Below, one piece after another: positions 26,470 through 36,100 of a DNA stretch of 46,146 nt. Source of the DNA: Chitinophagaceae bacterium. GTDB lineage: Bacteria > Bacteroidota > Bacteroidia > Chitinophagales > Chitinophagaceae. The translations under genes and the position numbers were made by a program. The DNA lies in NCBI GenBank assembly GCA_016786845.1, contig JAEUVB010000001.1, positions 1 to 46,146 of the forward strand. Reading direction: 5' to 3'. A model generated the notes under the pieces. It did not search any database. It was not told the DNA's origin and worked only from the letters and a program-made list of their open reading frames with translations. The first letter of the stretch is position 1. Every line of letters begins with the position of its first letter.

Positions 26470-27450
26470 ATGAATCTCTTCAGGTTAGGTCTTGTTTTTT
26501 GTTTGAGTATCGTACTTTTTTCCTGCGAAAAGAAGGAGACTCCTATCCAATTGCCCCCTAAAGGCGACGGTACCATGATGCAGGTAGAGATGGGCGAAAA
26601 ATATGAATATCAGTTTTATATTGACTTAGCCAAAAATTCGATTGTTCATATCAGTCGCATGGATAATTGGGATATTGCTTTACAAAGCGGGAACAATGAA
26701 CATGCCATTTACCTAAATGGTAGTAAAAGTATGGCGGCCTATGCTTCCGGTAAAACGGACTTTGCCGCTGTGGGCGCTGCCGATACGATCGATGCCGCCA
26801 AGCGATGGAAATATGATGCACCGGGTGGAGAACCCGACTCGACCGCCATCGGGGAGTGGAAGGGTAAAAACTATGTTTATTTGATTCGCTTGGATGGTAC
26901 AGGAAATCAGATCCGCAAAATGCAGATCACCTATGAAGATGCCTTCCAGTACATTGTTTCCATTGGAGATTTGACTTCAACAGTTCCGGCCAGTATTACC
27001 ATCGAAAAAAATAAAGACCAGAATTTTACCTATTTCAATTTTGGATTTCTGACCACGGTGCCCGGTGTTGAGCCGGAAAAGAATAGCTGGGATATCCAGT
27101 TTACGCTTTACCATTATGTGTTTTACGATCAGAATCCGCCATTGCCTTATGTCGTGAACGGGGTTTTACTCAATCCGAATGGGATTAGTGCTTTCAAAGA
27201 TTCCGTATCGGTATATAATGCCATCGACAAAAATTTTGCCCAATCTGTACCGCTCACGACCAAACGCGATGTCATTGGTTTCGATTGGAAGAAGTACAGT
27301 GTTGATAATAATGTTTATACCATCGATGCGCGTTATAGCTATATCATTCGCAATCGGAATGATGTCTATTTCAAATTACGTTTCCTCGACTTCTACGGCT
27401 CTACGGGCATTAAAGGAAGTCCTAAGTTTGAATTTAAGGGATTGAATTAA
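26470..27450 (+). CDS. HmuY-like lipoprotein
   Basis: A 326-residue lipoprotein with lipobox SIVLFSC at about residue 18. The body resembles the HmuY family (WDIAL at about residue 75, repeated as SWDIQFTLYHY near 210), beta-rich proteins that in Porphyromonas bind heme and pass it to the TonB-dependent receptor HmuR. Heme ligands cannot be assigned here; family members bind heme in different ways or bind other ligands. No receptor gene is adjacent; the nearest TonB-dependent receptor is at 37713. The start at 26470 was chosen over a TTG at 26458. A near -7 box, CAACTTTG, lies at 26453-26460. About 220 bp upstream, after the tRNA terminator, hold no gene. Confidence 0.7.
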   Translation: MNLFRLGLVFCLSIVLFSCEKKETPIQLPPKGDGTMMQVEMGEKYEYQFYIDLAKNSIVHISRMDNWDIALQSGNNEHAIYLNGSKSMAAYASGKTDFAAVGAADTIDAAKRWKYDAPGGEPDSTAIGEWKGKNYVYLIRLDGTGNQIRKMQITYEDAFQYIVSIGDLTSTVPASITIEKNKDQNFTYFNFGFLTTVPGVEPEKNSWDIQFTLYHYVFYDQNPPLPYVVNGVLLNPNGISAFKDSVSVYNAIDKNFAQSVPLTTKRDVIGFDWKKYSVDNNVYTIDARYSYIIRNRNDVYFKLRFLDFYGSTGIKGSPKFEFKGLN

Positions 27451-27513
27451 TTCCTGTCCACTTTTTGTGATGTTTGTCATCCGGGCTTCTTATTAATTTT
27501 CGCCTCCTTCCCA

Positions 27514-27521
27514 TACCTTTG
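27514..27521 (+). promoter_or_regulatory. -7 box (TACCTTTG) at the cysteine desulfurase gene
   Basis: Exact TAnnTTTG ending only 4 nt before the ATG at 27526, so the mRNA would start at or beside the initiation codon. No well-spaced -33 TTG. Confidence 0.45.
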
Positions 27522-27525
27522 CCAC

Positions 27526-28653
27526 ATGCAAAAAATCTATCTCGACAATGCAGCGACCACACCGGTCGATCCTTTAGTGTTGGAGGCCATGCTTCCCTAT
27601 TTCAGTGAAAAATTTGGCAACCCGTCATCGATCTATTCTTATGGTCGCGAAACCCGCATGGCGATCGAAAGGGCCAGAAAGTCTATTGCAGAAATGTTGC
27701 ATACCCGTCCGGGCGAACTCTTTTTCACGAGCGGGGGAACAGAGAGCAGCAATACTGCGATTCATTGTGCCGTAAGGGATTTGGGCTGTCAACGCATTAT
27801 CACCTCTCCGATTGAGCACCATGCCACGTTGCATACCGTAGAATTCTTAAAGAGTTTGGGTGCCTGTACGGTTGAATACGTAGGGCTTACACAAAACGGT
27901 CATGTTGACCTCGTAGAACTAGAAAGTTTATTGGCAGGAGGGCAAGTGAAAACCCTGGTGACCCTGATGCATGCCAATAATGAGGTGGGCAATTTGCTGG
28001 ATCTCAATTTGGTCGGGAATCTGTGCCGTCAGTATGGTGCAGTCTTTCATTCCGACACGGTACAGACGATAGGACATTATCAATTTAATCTGGAGCAATC
28101 TCCGGTTGACTTTCTGAGTGCTTCGGCCCATAAATTTCATGGACCCAAAGGAAGCGGCTTATTGTATATACGTCAGGATGTGCAAATCAAACCCTTTATA
28201 CACGGGGGTGCCCAAGAGCGATTGATGAGGGCCGGAACGGAAAATGTGGCCGGTATCGTTGGTTTTGCTTCGGCACTTGAACTGGCTACTATGCACCATG
28301 ATGAAGATAGTGTCTATATCCGTTCCTTGAAATCCTATATGCAGGAGAAATTGACTGAAGCGATACCGGACATACGGTTTAATGGGGATACCGGAGAGCA
28401 AAGTCTCTACACCGTACTCAGTGCCGCATTTCCGGCTACTGAGAAAACAGAAATGCTGAGTATTAATTTGGACATGGCAGGGATATGTATATCCGGAGGA
28501 AGTGCCTGCAGTAGTGGGGCACAAGGTGGAAGTCATGTCATTAAGGGCATTTATCCCCATGAATCGCGATTACCGATACGCTTTTCATTCAGTAAACACA
28601 ACACTTTTGCCGAAATTGATATCGTAGTTTCAAAAATTAAAGAATTCCTTTAA
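27526..28653 (+). CDS. Cysteine desulfurase (IscS/NifS family)
   Basis: Pyridoxal-phosphate enzyme that takes sulfur from cysteine as a protein persulfide for iron-sulfur clusters and tRNA thiolation. The 375-residue protein has the N-terminus IYLDNAATTPVDP, His99 (IEHHA), the PLP lysine Lys203 in SAHKFHGPKG, and the active-site Cys328 in the loop GGSACSSGA. The loop and the length indicate the class I (IscS/NifS) group. No IscU or other cluster gene is adjacent; tRNA-Gln(TTG), whose wobble U is normally thiolated through such a desulfurase, lies 58 bp downstream, which may be chance. Confidence 0.95.
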   Translation: MQKIYLDNAATTPVDPLVLEAMLPYFSEKFGNPSSIYSYGRETRMAIERARKSIAEMLHTRPGELFFTSGGTESSNTAIHCAVRDLGCQRIITSPIEHHATLHTVEFLKSLGACTVEYVGLTQNGHVDLVELESLLAGGQVKTLVTLMHANNEVGNLLDLNLVGNLCRQYGAVFHSDTVQTIGHYQFNLEQSPVDFLSASAHKFHGPKGSGLLYIRQDVQIKPFIHGGAQERLMRAGTENVAGIVGFASALELATMHHDEDSVYIRSLKSYMQEKLTEAIPDIRFNGDTGEQSLYTVLSAAFPATEKTEMLSINLDMAGICISGGSACSSGAQGGSHVIKGIYPHESRLPIRFSFSKHNTFAEIDIVVSKIKEFL

Positions 28654-28660
28654 AGCGTAT

Positions 28661-28691
28661 TTGTTAATTTTAGAAAGGAACTATATATTTG
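28661..28691 (+). promoter_or_regulatory. Promoter of tRNA-Gln
   Basis: TTG (28661-28663), 20 bp, TATATTTG (28684-28691): complete -33/-7 promoter, predicted start near 28697, 15 nt before the tRNA. Confidence 0.85.
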
Positions 28692-28711
28692 CACTCCTAA
28701 TTTTTAGGTAT

Positions 28712-28782
28712 TGCCTCATGGTGTAAAGGTAGCACATCAGGTTTTGGTCCTGCTAGTCTTGGTTCGAATCCAGGTGGGGTAA
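28712..28782 (+). tRNA. tRNA-Gln (TTG)
   Basis: A 71-nt cloverleaf: acceptor TGCCTCA/TGGGGTA with two G-T pairs, D arm ending GTAAAGGTAGC, anticodon stem CAGG/CCTG with loop TTTTGGT giving anticodon TTG, T arm CTTGG-TTCGAAT-CCAGG, discriminator A. CCA is not encoded. Confidence 0.94.
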
Positions 28783-28786
28783 CAAA

Positions 28787-28853
28787 AAATCAGAGTGAGA
28801 ATGAGAGCAGAGAGCGACGCTCGATGCTGAATTTTCACTCTGATTTTTTTCTT
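28787..28853 (+). repeat. 67-bp hairpin repeat, copy 1 (likely tRNA-Gln terminator)
   Basis: Outer arms AAATCAGAGTGAGAAT and ATTTTCACTCTGATTT pair over 16 bp with one wobble, followed by a T run, so it reads as a terminator 4 bases after the tRNA. The 28-base loop holds a second small hairpin, GAGCG-A-CGCTC. It matches copy 2 (29262-29328) at 66 of 67 positions; the only difference is T/C near the loop end. Confidence 0.93.
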
Positions 28854-28909
28854 CATTTTCATTCTGTTTTTCGCTCTAATTGATCCTGTTCATTGAAAAA
28901 AATTTCGTT

Positions 28910-29263
28910 ATGTTCGACTTCCAAAATCTTGAAGTTTATAAGAAGGCTAAACTATTTCATCAAAGCTGTAAGCAAATCATCCAAACAAACAAATTGGATC
29001 ATTTTGTAAATGATCAACTAGGACGCGCCTCATTCAGTATTGTATTGAATATCGCTGAGGGTTCTGCAAAGTTTTCGAAGCCTGATCGAAGAAATTATTT
29101 TTCAACGGCTAGAGGCTCAGTATTCGAATGTGTTGCAGTATTGGATATTTTGCATGATGATAATGTTCTGGATGATGAACAATTTAATCATTATCTATTG
29201 AAGGCAGATGAATTATCTCGAATATTGTATTCGATGATTAGAAACCTGATGAAGGACGCTTAA
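28910..29263 (+). CDS. Four-helix-bundle protein (23S rRNA intervening-sequence protein family)
   Basis: A 117-residue helical protein with the family N-terminus MFDFQNLEVYKKAKLFH, the central LGRASFSIVLNIAEGSAKFS and a C-terminal helix ELSRILYSMIRNLMKD. Relatives were first seen inside intervening sequences of 23S rRNA genes and are scattered through Bacteroidota; the biochemical role is not established. The gene sits between two copies of a 67-bp hairpin repeat: copy 1 ends 56 bp before the ATG, and copy 2 starts within its own stop codon. This suggests that gene and terminator form one movable unit. An ATG at 28880 adds ten residues and is not preferred. Confidence 0.85.
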   Translation: MFDFQNLEVYKKAKLFHQSCKQIIQTNKLDHFVNDQLGRASFSIVLNIAEGSAKFSKPDRRNYFSTARGSVFECVAVLDILHDDNVLDDEQFNHYLLKADELSRILYSMIRNLMKDA

Positions 29264-29328
29264 ATCAGAGTGAGAATGAGAGCAGAGAGCGACGCTCGAT
29301 GCCGAATTTTCACTCTGATTTTTTTCTT
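29262..29328 (+). repeat. 67-bp hairpin repeat, copy 2 (terminator of the four-helix gene)
   Basis: Direct repeat of 28787-28853, one mismatch. Its first bases AA are the last two bases of the TAA stop codon of the four-helix gene, so the terminator is fused to the coding end. Same outer stem, inner hairpin and T run. Confidence 0.93.
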
Positions 29329-29402
29329 TAATCCCGTTATGTTTCTCACGTTAACAAACAATGTTATTTGAATGGGATCTATGACCAAGATTTATTTATT
29401 TT

Positions 29403-29410
29403 TATATTTG
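29403..29410 (+). promoter_or_regulatory. -7 box (TATATTTG) of the 29436 gene
   Basis: Exact TAnnTTTG, 25 nt before the ATG at 29436; predicted leader about 20 nt. No -33 TTG at standard spacing. Confidence 0.5.
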
Positions 29411-29435
29411 TTATTTTGGCCTAAACATTTAACCC

Positions 29436-30131
29436 ATGAAGAATATTTTTACCCTCATTTCATTTCTAGTTTTCACCACATTTGCCGAAGCTCAGGTCTG
29501 TAATGTCGTTGTGAATGCCACTGCCCATCGTATTACCTCCGATACTACTTTAACCTACGACAATAGTCCTGTCATGCAATCCTGGGTGCCCTGCCCGGGG
29601 AAATTGATTCAGTTGGATAGTGCCATTACACAGATAGACACTTTTTATCTTCGAGAAGGCAATACACTGAATATTGATTCCCTGAGTACCTTGGCCGGGG
29701 GCTTTGTGATTTATGCAGATTCCGGATCCATTGTGGATTGTAATTTCAAGCAAACCCTGCTGATTTATTACACTCCGAACACCATTTTAAAGGATACGAT
29801 TGGCTGGGGTAATAAAGTGTTGTGCAGCGATATTGTTTTCGATTTTTCAAACATGATTGAAGCACATGATTGTAATGGAGCACTATCCATTATTGATCAT
29901 CAAAGTATGTTCACTCATGTTGCCACTCTTAGTGCGCAATGGAATATCTTTTTAGCACAGCGAATTCAGGGGAGGGCATTACTATTTGATTTGAATGCGC
30001 GACAAATATCTGCTATGGATATAGATGGTCGGGAACTTCAAGTCAAGCGCGATGAACTCATACCGGGAATTTATTTTCTACTACTTCAAACAAATCAAGG
30101 TCGATATTCGATCAAATTGATGAACGAATAA
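29436..30131 (+). CDS. Secreted protein with T9SS-like C-terminal region
   Basis: A 231-residue protein with signal peptide ending TFAEAQ, a cysteine-containing beta-rich middle (VCNVVVNATAHRI, GSIVDCNFKQ, VLCSDIVFDF) reminiscent of a small beta-helix, and a C-terminal segment ALLFDLNARQISAMDIDGRE to GIYFLLLQTNQGRYSIKL that follows the type A T9SS sorting-domain pattern. The usual PNP entry motif is missing, so the sorting domain is atypical or eroded. No enzyme function is recognised. It is convergent with the next gene, with 9 bp between stops. Confidence 0.7.
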   Translation: MKNIFTLISFLVFTTFAEAQVCNVVVNATAHRITSDTTLTYDNSPVMQSWVPCPGKLIQLDSAITQIDTFYLREGNTLNIDSLSTLAGGFVIYADSGSIVDCNFKQTLLIYYTPNTILKDTIGWGNKVLCSDIVFDFSNMIEAHDCNGALSIIDHQSMFTHVATLSAQWNIFLAQRIQGRALLFDLNARQISAMDIDGRELQVKRDELIPGIYFLLLQTNQGRYSIKLMNE

Positions 30132-30140
30132 TCAGACGGT

Positions 30141-31583
30141 TTACTTTTCAGATTTTACTAATTTGTACAAGCCGGATTTTTCACCGGATTGAATGCGCAG
30201 GAAATATTGACCGGTCATAAAATTAGTATTTGAAATAGTATGCTGTATGGGTTCAAAAGCGGGCAAATCTTGGGTATAGACCACACGACCTTGCAGGTCC
30301 ATAAGTTCAATCTGAACAGGGTTTATTTGTTCAGCGAGTTTGATCGTCCATGCAGAAGAAGCAGGATTCGGTGCAATAGCGGCCTCATTAAAATGGAAGG
30401 TGTTCATCCCGCTTGCTGTATTTAAATTGTACGTCCGGTAATGGACCATGCCGCTGTTTGACTGCCAAACAATATGAAATACGCCATTCGCATAGGCAAT
30501 ATCCGGAGCGCTTGCCATATCGCTTATTTCATTGACTTGTATAGCGCTAGAGAGCCCTGCAGCACCATTGGTGGAATATGCCAGCATGACTTTGTTATTT
30601 TGCTCCCATACAATACCGATGGTATCTACATTGCCGGCAATACGCGGGTATTCCTGAAATTCAGTACTGCTTGAAATGATACGATGGGTACCTACTTGCA
30701 AAGAGGTTGGATGAGTAACACTCATATAAACTTTCATCGGTGAACTTGCCTGCGAGGCAAATACCGTATACAAACTATCAGACCCGAAATGTCCATCCGG
30801 TCCGGTGGAAGGGCATGCATTAATCATCCAATTATTGAAATCAACGGGAGTGATTGAATCGTAAGAGACACCTCCATTGTAGGAAAATACAGCTTGTATA
30901 TCCCTCTTGTTCACATCATTATCGCGAAATAATACGGCATCTGTATTGTTCTTACTGACGAAGTTTGCCGGACAACAATCACAAACTTCATTACCGGTTA
31001 AACTATTTGATGCGTCCACGTCGGGTAAATAACTCAGGCCGCTGTTAGTAGATCGGCTGACTACATATCGCGGCATGGCCCAATTCGACATCATGCGCAT
31101 AAATAAGACCACCGGTTGTCCACTCCCATTTATGCCAACCGTTGGAAACCTTGCCTTGTCTGTGCCAATATTAGAAACCCTCAAGGTATCTGAAAAGGTG
31201 GCACCTCCATCAGTTGACTGATGGATAAATACATTAGATTCTGAACCAATGAGACTGGCATAGACAATATAAAGCGTATCTTGTATGGAGGCAATTTCTT
31301 GTCCCGCCCATGTGAAAACATCGGCTTGTAAACCTGTCGGACTTAATGGCATAGGGGCAGAAAATGCGGATCCATTCCATGTGGAATAGGATACCGATTT
31401 AATGGTCGTTTTGTTCCATGTGACTACCGGATAAAAGGACTTGTTTAAAGCAATTCTTGGGCGGATATTAGAAGTGCCGGATCCTCCGGTCATGTAAATA
31501 GATGAAAATGAGCCCATCTGAGCAGTCAAATTAGAATGAATAACCAATGCAACTAGCATGAATAACCATGGTATATTTTTCAT
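30141..31583 (-). CDS. Secreted beta-propeller protein with BNR-like repeats and T9SS sorting domain
   Basis: A 480-residue protein with signal peptide (ending NLTAQ), a repeat region of sialidase/BNR type (Asp-box-like STDGGATFSD, STNSGLSYLP, YNGGVSYDS), a CDCCP cluster at about residue 200, and a C-terminal type A T9SS sorting domain beginning IAPNPASSAWTIKL and ending in the strand pattern GQYFLRIQSGEKSGLYKLV. Sialidase catalytic residues (Arg triad, FRIP) are not seen, so an adhesive or carbohydrate-binding role is as likely as an enzyme. It should be exported by the T9SS. Confidence 0.8.
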   Translation of the reverse strand: MKNIPWLFMLVALVIHSNLTAQMGSFSSIYMTGGSGTSNIRPRIALNKSFYPVVTWNKTTIKSVSYSTWNGSAFSAPMPLSPTGLQADVFTWAGQEIASIQDTLYIVYASLIGSESNVFIHQSTDGGATFSDTLRVSNIGTDKARFPTVGINGSGQPVVLFMRMMSNWAMPRYVVSRSTNSGLSYLPDVDASNSLTGNEVCDCCPANFVSKNNTDAVLFRDNDVNKRDIQAVFSYNGGVSYDSITPVDFNNWMINACPSTGPDGHFGSDSLYTVFASQASSPMKVYMSVTHPTSLQVGTHRIISSSTEFQEYPRIAGNVDTIGIVWEQNNKVMLAYSTNGAAGLSSAIQVNEISDMASAPDIAYANGVFHIVWQSNSGMVHYRTYNLNTASGMNTFHFNEAAIAPNPASSAWTIKLAEQINPVQIELMDLQGRVVYTQDLPAFEPIQHTISNTNFMTGQYFLRIQSGEKSGLYKLVKSEK

Positions 31584-31644
31584 AGGAATAAAATGATACC
31601 ATGAAGATAGAACAAATCAGGCAATGATTTATTTCAACGCAGGA

Positions 31645-32655
31645 TTATAGCTCCCGGATTTTCTTTTTATAACTCTCGGAACGAAACAAGTCCTCGACTA
31701 AAAATAGGTTCTCTTTGTCTGACAGGATAGCGCTTAAGACTTTGACACAGGAGTAAATCCCATATTGTGAACTGAAGGTTTGTGCAAGTTGTTTGCATTG
31801 TGAGGAAGAAAGACATCCGCTAAACACTTTTCGTTTTACAATTAAAAGACGAGCTTCATCATCATTTTTATTCTTAATGGTCTCTGCTAATTCATTGATT
31901 TCTTCATCTGAGGCTGACTTACGGCAATTGTTTTTTACCGCTGCTTTCTTTACTGCAACAGGCTTTGGGGCCGCTTCTTTCGGAACCGTCTTTTGTTCTT
32001 CGTTGATCTGTTTTTCGGGGCTAGTCTCTTTGTTCTGAACAATGACTATACTATCCTGAACCTGATTTGTATTATTCGATTGGCCTTCGATCACTTCCAC
32101 GATACCATATTCGGGAGTCTTCTTTTCTTCCGTTTTTACTTTGGCTAAACTATCTTGTATCGCCTCCATCTGCTGAATCTTCTGTTTAGCCTTGCGTTTA
32201 CTGCTTTTTTCAACTACTTCAGGAATCGAAGAAGGGTCGGAGAAATGAAGCTGATTTTCAGAAGTCGTCAATCCGATGTTTACGGATGAATTGGTTTCTA
32301 CGATTTTATTGGCATTCACTAAATCGACCAAATAAAATTTATTGTCCAAGGTTTTTGCCAATTTAAAACCATAGGCACTGTTTTTTAGCACATTGACCAC
32401 AAATGATTGCTCAGGATAAATATCTCCGCCAAAACGAATATCTATATTGTATTCACCGATGGAGTCGAAGGTAATCAGGGCATAGTTTTTTGAAAGCCGG
32501 TTGACTTCATTTCCATTGACCGAAATATTAAACGGCATATTTTTTATGCCTTCCAAATAGAGATAGGCATTTTGTGCTTTCACAGTTATAGCGCTGAAAC
32601 AGGTTGCGATGACAACCCATAATGTGCGCAAAGAACTGTTTTTTATAAGCATCAT
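31645..32655 (-). CDS. Secreted DUF4476-containing protein
   Basis: A 336-residue protein with a signal peptide (cleaved near ITVKAQ), a beta-rich N-terminal domain of about 110 residues, a long low-complexity linker (Lys, Glu, Pro, Ala; for example PKEAAPKPVAVKKAAVK), and a C-terminal DUF4476 domain of about 90 residues (SSSQCKQLAQTFSSQYG, LVEDLFRSESYKKKIREL). The domain's function is unknown. Its start overlaps the biotin-carrier gene by 4 bp (ATGA), so it is translated in the same operon although one product is secreted and the other cytoplasmic. Confidence 0.8.
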   Translation of the reverse strand: MMLIKNSSLRTLWVVIATCFSAITVKAQNAYLYLEGIKNMPFNISVNGNEVNRLSKNYALITFDSIGEYNIDIRFGGDIYPEQSFVVNVLKNSAYGFKLAKTLDNKFYLVDLVNANKIVETNSSVNIGLTTSENQLHFSDPSSIPEVVEKSSKRKAKQKIQQMEAIQDSLAKVKTEEKKTPEYGIVEVIEGQSNNTNQVQDSIVIVQNKETSPEKQINEEQKTVPKEAAPKPVAVKKAAVKNNCRKSASDEEINELAETIKNKNDDEARLLIVKRKVFSGCLSSSQCKQLAQTFSSQYGIYSCVKVLSAILSDKENLFLVEDLFRSESYKKKIREL

Positions 32656-33146
32656 ACAAAACTGATTAATTCCTGGCCTTTTTCGACGGCTTGTTTTTCA
32701 TTTACATTCACGGATTTGATGACCACATCCGAAACGGCTTTAAATACATTTTCCATCTTCATCGCTTCCAGGATGAGCAATGGTTCTCCCGTTTTTATTT
32801 GATCTCCCGGCTTAACCATAATTTTTGCCACCAAGCCCGGCATGGGCGCTTTCAACTGATTGAGTTTTTTGGGTTTTGGTGGTGGTATGCCCGCTTTTTC
32901 CAAAAATATATCAACCGGTTCGCTGACCGACACGATATATTTTTTTCCTTCAATGCGAAGGGTTATTTGCTTGTTGGGATAATCAATCTTCACCAAATCT
33001 GCAATCCAATCTTTCCCATTCAAATGAAGGGTGTATCCACCATCTTCGAGTTTGTAAAATCGAAAATGGATAGACTGAAGATCCAGGCTTGCATGCTTGC
33101 CGGTCTCAATGGAGTAAATATTATCTGCAATCCTTGCCTTATACAT
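32652..33146 (-). CDS. Biotin carboxyl carrier-type protein
   Basis: A 164-residue protein whose last 70 residues form a biotinyl domain: APMPGLVAKIMVKPGDQI, then LEAMKMEN with the biotinylated Lys130. The N-terminal half is beta-rich and lacks a transporter or carboxylase domain; a Pro/Lys hinge (PPPKPKKLNQLKAPMP) joins the two. It resembles the stand-alone carrier subunits of acyl-CoA carboxylases (propionyl-CoA type) of Bacteroidota. No biotin carboxylase or carboxyltransferase gene is next to it; partners must be encoded elsewhere. It lies 3 bp after DUF2723 and overlaps DUF4476 by 4 bp. Confidence 0.88.
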   Translation of the reverse strand: MYKARIADNIYSIETGKHASLDLQSIHFRFYKLEDGGYTLHLNGKDWIADLVKIDYPNKQITLRIEGKKYIVSVSEPVDIFLEKAGIPPPKPKKLNQLKAPMPGLVAKIMVKPGDQIKTGEPLLILEAMKMENVFKAVSDVVIKSVNVNEKQAVEKGQELISFV

Positions 33147-33149
33147 GGC

Positions 33150-36100
33150 TTATCTCATTTGAGGTACAGAAGCAGCCAGAGAATTTACCTTGTCGGAAAG
33201 CGCCTTGCCTATTTCAGGCATACCATTCGTATTCGCTTCAGTAGCCAGGAAGTTCATAGCGGTTAATTCAAATTGACAATCATCTGTTTTGAAATCTTTT
33301 TTATCACCCGGTAATGAATTCATATAGGCGATATCGTCTTCAGTGAATTTCATCAGTTTGTCTGTAATTTCTTTAGCCAATTCCTTGCCTCCTGCTTTAA
33401 TGGCAGCATCGGCCAATAAGATCATGGTCTTGTCTTCCTGAGTAATGACCCAAGGGTAAGAACTGTTCGGGATCATTTTCACGATGCGTTGAATCACTTT
33501 TAAAGCTTCTTCTTTACGATTTTGTAAGATCAGGTTATCTGCCAATTGGAATGCCAGTACCCGCGGTGAATTCAGCATTCGACGATTGGTCTGATCATAG
33601 TAAACCGTTCCTTTGTCTGCATTCCCGTATTGAAATTTATTGAGGATTAAATCCATACATTTTTCGTAGTTCACACGGCGTGGCGTATTGGTGGTAGACC
33701 CGGGAGTACGCACCGGAATCAATTTATAAGCCAAACCTTCCAATTGCAAATATTCCTGCAGTCCCTCATAATGATCAGGGTCAATGGAGTTTGCAAAATA
33801 AATAGGACGTTTCCATGCATTGGCTGCCAGGATGTTTAAAATAGCCAGATCATTTTTATATGCTACACCTTTTGGCATAGTGAATTTGACAGAATCTTCA
33901 ACATAAGAAGAATCATTCGCAGCCAAAACATTGTTCTTACGAATTAATTCTTTGTCTACCGGTAAGAAGAAATTCTTCACCGGAATGGCATCTGCTGAAC
34001 GTCCGCCGGGCGCATCTTTTCCGATTACTTTTAACACCTCGGCTAAATTGAAATACCGATCTGCAGGGATGGATTTATCTTCCACATATTGAACATAGTT
34101 TTTCTTTTCGCCTCGATATTGTTCAGATTTCCAGATTAATGGCACCGGACCTGCCTGATTGGTCGCATGGGCCAATTGGTCGATATACCAATCAATACCC
34201 AATAAGCTGATATTGACAATACGTACATCCGTACGAATACCTTCCACCTCCTGCGCATACCATAAAGGATAAGTATCATTATCACCTTCAGTAAACAGGA
34301 TTGCATTCGGTTCGCATGATTCGAGGAAATTGATAGCAGTAGCTTTGGCCAAGGTTTTATTGGAACGATCATGGTCATCCCAATTTTTAGAAGCCATCAA
34401 CACCGGCACAGCAACAAGGCAAGCCAAGGTAGCTGCCATCGGTGACAGGGAAGGAGATAAAACCTTTCTGAACCAGTCACTCACCATCATCACACCCAAG
34501 CCAATCCAGATGGCAAATGCATAAGTGGCACCGGCATAGGCATAGTCACGCTCACGCGGTTGAAGCGGTGTATTGTTGAGGTAGAGTACAATGGCCAATC
34601 CGGTGAAGAAAAACAGCATAACCACAATCAGGGCATTTCTGCGGTCCTTCATATATTGATAGACCAGTCCAATGATTCCTAAAATGAAAGGCAGGAAGTA
34701 TAATTCATTTCTGGCTTTACTTTTACTAAACGCTTCCGGCATTTTATCGATATCACCTGTTTTCATTTTATCGATGAATTTAATTCCGGAAATCCAGTTG
34801 CCGTTATGCGGCTCGCCCTGAATATTTTGAACATCATTTTGACGGCCGATATAGCTCCAGCAGAAATAACGCCACCACATCTGATTGACCTGATATCCAA
34901 AGAAGAATTTCAGGTTATCGGCACTGCTGGCTTTGTCATTTTCGCCTAATCCTAAATACGAGCGATAGAAATTGGCATGGTTCGGATCATTGCCATCCCA
35001 AATTCTTGGGAATAAACGCACGTCTTCCGGACTGTATTCATACTCATCTTTCTTCTCGCCCAATTCTTCATATCTTTTCTCGCCTTGCCAATATTGCATC
35101 TTACCATCTTTCATGCCTATCGGGCGGGAATTATAATCCGGACCGGTTACCAATGGCACTTTACCATATTGCTCACGTTGTAAATACTTAATCAGAGAAA
35201 TTGCATTATCCGGATTGGTCATATCCAATGGCACATCGGCGTTGGAACGAATGATGATTTGGAAAAATGCTGAATATCCGATGAGGATAAACATAAAACA
35301 AAGCGTGCCCAAGTGAACAAAATAATGTCCTTTGCTTTTGGCCCAACGCAGCACGAAGAAACATGCCGCAGCGATGAGGACGATCATAAAGAGTACACCA
35401 CTGTTAAAAGGAAGACCAAAGGAATTCACAAACAAAATATCCATTTGAGAGGCTAGGATAGGCACAGCTTGAATCACACCATATTGCACCACACCGGTAA
35501 TCACGCAACCAATTAAAAAGGCCCATACGGTGCCCCAGGTACTTGCTTTATAACGTTTGAAATAGTAAACCATCACAATGGCCGGTATGGTTAAGAGGTT
35601 CAATAAGTGCACACCAATCGACAATCCCATCAGGAAAGCGATAAGCACCACCCAGCGATCGGCATAGGTCTCATTATCATTGCTGAGTTTATCTTCCCAT
35701 TTCAGGATGGCCCAGAATACCAGCGCTGTCAGGAAGGACGACATCGCATACACCTCACCTTCTACGGCTGAAAACCAGAAAGTATCGGAAAAAGTATAAG
35801 CCAAAGCACCGACTATACCGGCACCCATGATTTTGATGAGGTTGTTTTGATCTACCATTTCGCCATTTTTCACAATAATGCGTTTCGCAAAGTGGGTAAT
35901 GGTCCAAAACAGGAACAGAATGGTAAATCCACTACTCAAGGCAGATAAGGTATTCACCGCAAAAGCGGCATTTTTAATTCCAAAGAGAATCACAAACAAA
36001 CGTCCTATCATCAGAAAGAGAGGAGCCCCCGGGGAGTGTACCACTTCCAGTTTGGCTGCACCCGAAATAAATTCTCCGCAATCCCAGAAGCTGACCGTAG

